A stretch of 64,000 bases of DNA from Donghicola sp041224595 (GTDB lineage: Bacteria > Pseudomonadota > Alphaproteobacteria > Rhodobacterales > Rhodobacteraceae), in assembly GCF_041224595.1 (NCBI RefSeq), contig NZ_JBGFGN010000131.1, forward strand, positions 45,719 to 109,718, given 5' to 3'. This document shows positions 61,724 to 64,000 of this stretch, in pieces (position 1 is the stretch's first letter; each line of letters begins with the position of its first letter). The translations under genes and the position numbers were made by a program. The notes beneath the pieces were generated by a model. That model saw only the letters and a program-made list of their open reading frames with translations. It was not told the DNA's origin and did no database searches.

Positions 61724-62497
61724 ATGAGAAAGAAAACCGCCTCGGAAGAGACCGAGACCGAAAACAGTGAAAATAACGAGCTGCAAGAAACGATCCGCCT
61801 TGCCCTTGAGGCCGCGGAAGCTGCGAATGACGCGGCTTCGGAAGTATCGCGCCTACAGAGCGAAACCTCTGCAGCAGCCGCAAGACTGGACCGGTTCGGA
61901 GCCCGTTTGCGACCTATGATGATCGGCCTTCTGGCTGGTGCTGGCGTCTCTATCGCATTGGGGGGATTGGTTTATTTCAAAACTCTCGCGGAAATGCGCC
62001 GCACCAGCGCCACCCAGATCGAGGCACTCGCCATCTTTCAGGAAAGCGTCATGGAATTGAACGGTCAGCTCGACGCTGTCGCAGGTCTGAGCGAACGCAT
62101 GGCCAAGCTCGAGGGTCTGAGCAACGATAACCGTGAAATGCTGATGACCGAGCTGTCGCAACTGTCAGAACAGGTGTCATCGCAACTCGGCAATTATTCT
62201 GACACTGCCGGAAATTTGCAGTCTCAAATTGCTACCACGCTAACCGAACGGGTAGATGCGGGTACACAAACTACGGTCGAAGCCATGAAGGCAGGAATTT
62301 CTGACCTGCAACTTGCCCTAAGCAAGATGATCGCTGCCGCCGTGACCGCGACGCCGTCGAGCAGCAGCACCGCTTCAAAACCAACTGCGGCACCGAAGAA
62401 GACGACGCCCAAACCGCGGGCCACCACCAGTTCTAGCCGCAAGACCAAGTCGAAACCGGCTCCGAAAGCAGAACCCAATCCCTTCTCGTTCCCATGA
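61724..62497 (+). CDS. motF: Bitopic coiled-coil membrane protein, candidate MotF
   Basis: A 257-residue protein. The cytoplasmic N-terminus of about 64 residues holds an acidic/helical coiled coil (ELQETIRLALEAAEAANDAASEVSRLQSE). One TM lies at about 65-86 (MMIGLLAGAGVSIALGGLVYF). A periplasmic coiled coil (about 88-205) and a Ser/Thr/Lys/Pro tail follow. In R. sphaeroides, as I recall, motF lies between flhB and rpoN2 and encodes a bitopic protein needed for rotation; gene order and topology agree here. Identity is inferred from context, not sequence. The stop overlaps the PDZ gene (ATGA). Confidence 0.62.
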   Translation: MRKKTASEETETENSENNELQETIRLALEAAEAANDAASEVSRLQSETSAAAARLDRFGARLRPMMIGLLAGAGVSIALGGLVYFKTLAEMRRTSATQIEALAIFQESVMELNGQLDAVAGLSERMAKLEGLSNDNREMLMTELSQLSEQVSSQLGNYSDTAGNLQSQIATTLTERVDAGTQTTVEAMKAGISDLQLALSKMIAAAVTATPSSSSTASKPTAAPKKTTPKPRATTSSSRKTKSKPAPKAEPNPFSFP

Positions 62498-63210
62498 CCG
62501 AAGATACCACCGAGGCAGAACGAAAAGGCCGCCACCTTGAGCTTGCTTCGCTAGAAGTAGGGTCGATCGCATTGGGCCTAAAGGTCGGCGACGAGTTGAT
62601 CGCCGTGAACGGTTTGCCCTTTGACGGCAGCACACAGGATTTGCGCGCACGGTTCGGGCGCGGAAATCCGACGATTGCGCTCACCTTCCAGCGCGAGGAC
62701 CGCAAATTTGTGGTTCTGTCCAGCACCCCCAATCTGGGCCGCTGGAAAGAGGGCCGCGAGTATGATGCCGATCAGGCCGAACAATCGGCACGGCGCATCA
62801 TTCCCGAAGGCATGATCAACTGGGAAATCTACCGCGATGCCAATGGCGTCTACGATATACAGACCCAGCGCCCGTCGAACCTTGCGATTGGCCTCACGCC
62901 GTTGTGGTATGCCCAAAACAGATTGTGGACGCCCTTGGCGATCTGGGCCGCTACGGTCATTGTGACCCTCCCACTCGGGCTCTGGGTTGTCGTCCTGACA
63001 CAGACCTTGGCTTGGTCCTATTTCTGGAACACTGCGCCCGAGTTCTTTCGTCGCGATCGGATCGAGCGGGGCATGACCCTGCTACAGGTGATCGCCGCCA
63101 AGAATGAAACCCGGGTGCACCAGTACATCAAGCGCGAGTTCCCCGAGATGCGCTTTGTCTATGCGGCGCTTCCCGAAGAACCTGAAATGTCCGAAGCCGA
63201 GGGGCTCTGA
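62494..63210 (+). CDS. PDZ-domain membrane protein coupled to the MotF-like gene
   Basis: A 238-residue protein. Residues 15-78 read like a PDZ domain (SIALGLKVGDELIAVNGLPFDGSTQDLRARF). A linker follows, then one long or two short membrane helices at about 146-176 (TPLAIWAATVIVTLPLGLWVVVLTQTLAW) and a charged C-terminus (RRDRIERGMTLLQVIAAKNETRVHQYIKREFPEM). No signal peptide precedes the PDZ, which therefore probably faces the cytoplasm, unusual for bacterial PDZ proteins. Cotranscribed from the sigma-54 promoter at 61665. Function unknown; possible motor or export scaffold. Confidence 0.62.
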   Translation: MTEDTTEAERKGRHLELASLEVGSIALGLKVGDELIAVNGLPFDGSTQDLRARFGRGNPTIALTFQREDRKFVVLSSTPNLGRWKEGREYDADQAEQSARRIIPEGMINWEIYRDANGVYDIQTQRPSNLAIGLTPLWYAQNRLWTPLAIWAATVIVTLPLGLWVVVLTQTLAWSYFWNTAPEFFRRDRIERGMTLLQVIAAKNETRVHQYIKREFPEMRFVYAALPEEPEMSEAEGL

Positions 63211-63249
63211 TCCCCTCGGCTTTTTCTTTACCGCTGATCCTCAAACACA

Positions 63250-63275
63250 AAAAAGACCGCCGAAGCGGTCTTTTC
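63250..63275. terminator. Bidirectional terminator between PDZ gene and rpoN
   Basis: AAAAGACCGC pairs perfectly with GCGGTCTTTT over a four-base CGAA loop; the T-tract is in the right arm and the A-tract in the left, so it works in both directions. Confidence 0.88.
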
Positions 63276-63309
63276 TGAGTCAGGCGAGGTACGAGGGAAG
63301 ATACCCGAC

Positions 63310-64000
63310 TTAGTTGGCCAGTTTCGCGCGGCGCTTGCGCTGGAACGACGAAGGGATTTTCAGCATTTCGCGGTATTTCGCGACAGTGCGGCGCGCCAGA
63401 TGGGTGCCTTCGTCAGTGATGATTTTTGCGATCGCGTCATCGCTCAGCGGCTTTGCCGGATCTTCGTCTTTGACCAGCTGCTGAACACGGTGACGGATCG
63501 CAGCCGAGGACGACGCCTCGTCGCCATCAGTCGACAGCGCAGTGCTGAAGAAGGTTTTCAGACCAAAGGTGCCCTGTGGGGTGACGATCAGCATACCGGT
63601 GGTCACACGGCTCACGGTGCTTTCATGAACGCCAACTTTCTCGGCCACATCTTTCAGGGTCATCGGCACAATGTGAGCCGGACCTTTTTCAAGGAATGCG
63701 GCCTGACGGCGCACGATTTCCGCACCCACCATCAGAATGGTCTGGTTACGGTGTTCGACCGCGCGGCGCAGCCAGCGCGCCAGGCTCAGACGTTCGCCGA
63801 CGAACTCGGTTGCGGTCTTGTCACGGGTCACGGTTTCGGCCTTGGCTTCGTCCACAACAACCTGTGAACGGCGGAGCAATACTCGGCCACGGTAGCGACG
63901 GCATAGTGTTGTCGCGGGCGGCGTAAAAGTCGTCCACTTTTGCCCTTTCGGATTTCGGGAGGGCTTGGGGATATACACCGTGGACTTGTATTTGAAGGTG
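63310..64000 (-). CDS. rpoN: RNA polymerase sigma-54 factor RpoN, C-terminal part (runs off window)
   Basis: About 230 residues of the C-terminal half. The core-binding/HTH region reads LARWLRRAVEHRNQTILMVGAEIVRRQAAFLEKG, HESTVSRVTTG and GTFGLKTFF. The RpoN box ARRTVAKYR near the end contacts the -24 element. The frame is open to the window edge, so the GTG at 63978 is not the real start. It lies next to the sigma-54-controlled flagellar genes, like R. sphaeroides rpoN2, and could be the flagellum-specific copy; whether another rpoN exists elsewhere is unknown. Confidence 0.93.
   Translation of the reverse strand, partial: TFKYKSTVYIPKPSRNPKGQKWTTFTPPATTLCRRYRGRVLLRRSQVVVDEAKAETVTRDKTATEFVGERLSLARWLRRAVEHRNQTILMVGAEIVRRQAAFLEKGPAHIVPMTLKDVAEKVGVHESTVSRVTTGMLIVTPQGTFGLKTFFSTALSTDGDEASSSAAIRHRVQQLVKDEDPAKPLSDDAIAKIITDEGTHLARRTVAKYREMLKIPSSFQRKRRAKLAN

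Overview
The window is chromosomal DNA from an alphaproteobacterium of the Rhodobacteraceae (Rhodobacter/Roseobacter group). This rests on the dense ATGA-overlapping operons, the polyamine ABC system, hemP, sfsA-map and accD-folC neighbourhoods, and above all on two hallmarks best known from Rhodobacter (Cereibacter) sphaeroides: a Fla1-type flagellar cluster run by sigma-54 and a chemotaxis operon ordered like cheOp3. Species cannot be named from sequence alone.

Region 1 (1-24753) is ordinary housekeeping and metabolism. It holds the end of an argE-like deacetylase; a putrescine/spermidine-type ABC transporter (ATPase, binding protein, two permeases); hemP with a small upstream ORF and an IscR-like palindrome; a peroxiredoxin; a ferredoxin reductase with rsmD; sfsA-map; a MoCF/CinA-GNAT-AhpD-OmpA run; a LysR regulator; a FadH-like enoate reductase; three conserved hypotheticals; two tandem CPBP proteases; accD-folC; a degenerate receiver protein; and zapE.

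Region 2 (24949-35860) starts the motility island. It has a LuxR-type response regulator, flhA-flhF-fliA leftward, flgP-flgT-flgA-flgM and a DUF2802-like membrane protein rightward, a Sel1-repeat and NHLP-like gene pair, a second FliL-like gene, a 53-codon orphan gene with its own sigma-54 promoter, and fliS-fliT plus a small membrane protein.

Region 3 (35950-46184) is a leftward chemotaxis operon: cheA (kinase domain, no HPt)-cheR-cheB-cheW-soluble MCP-cheY-cheA (HPt plus CheW domain, degenerate kinase). This is the R. sphaeroides cheOp3 order (cheA4-cheR3-cheB2-cheW4-[ppfA]-tlpT-cheY6-cheA3) with the ParA-like ppfA gene absent.

Region 4 (46446-64000) is fleT-fliEFGHIJ, fliKLMN, fliOPQR-flhB, a MotF-like gene, a PDZ-membrane protein and the C-terminal part of rpoN.

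Reading intergenic DNA by eye, I find ten GG-N10-GC sigma-54 promoters between 29.5 and 61.7 kb, nearly all with TGGCAC-type -24 boxes. Each sits just upstream of a motility gene or an unrecognised gene. They tie the unknown genes to the flagellar regulon and decide several start codons. With a truncated sigma-54 activator (fleT) and an rpoN copy at the end, the island appears to carry much of its own transcription system.
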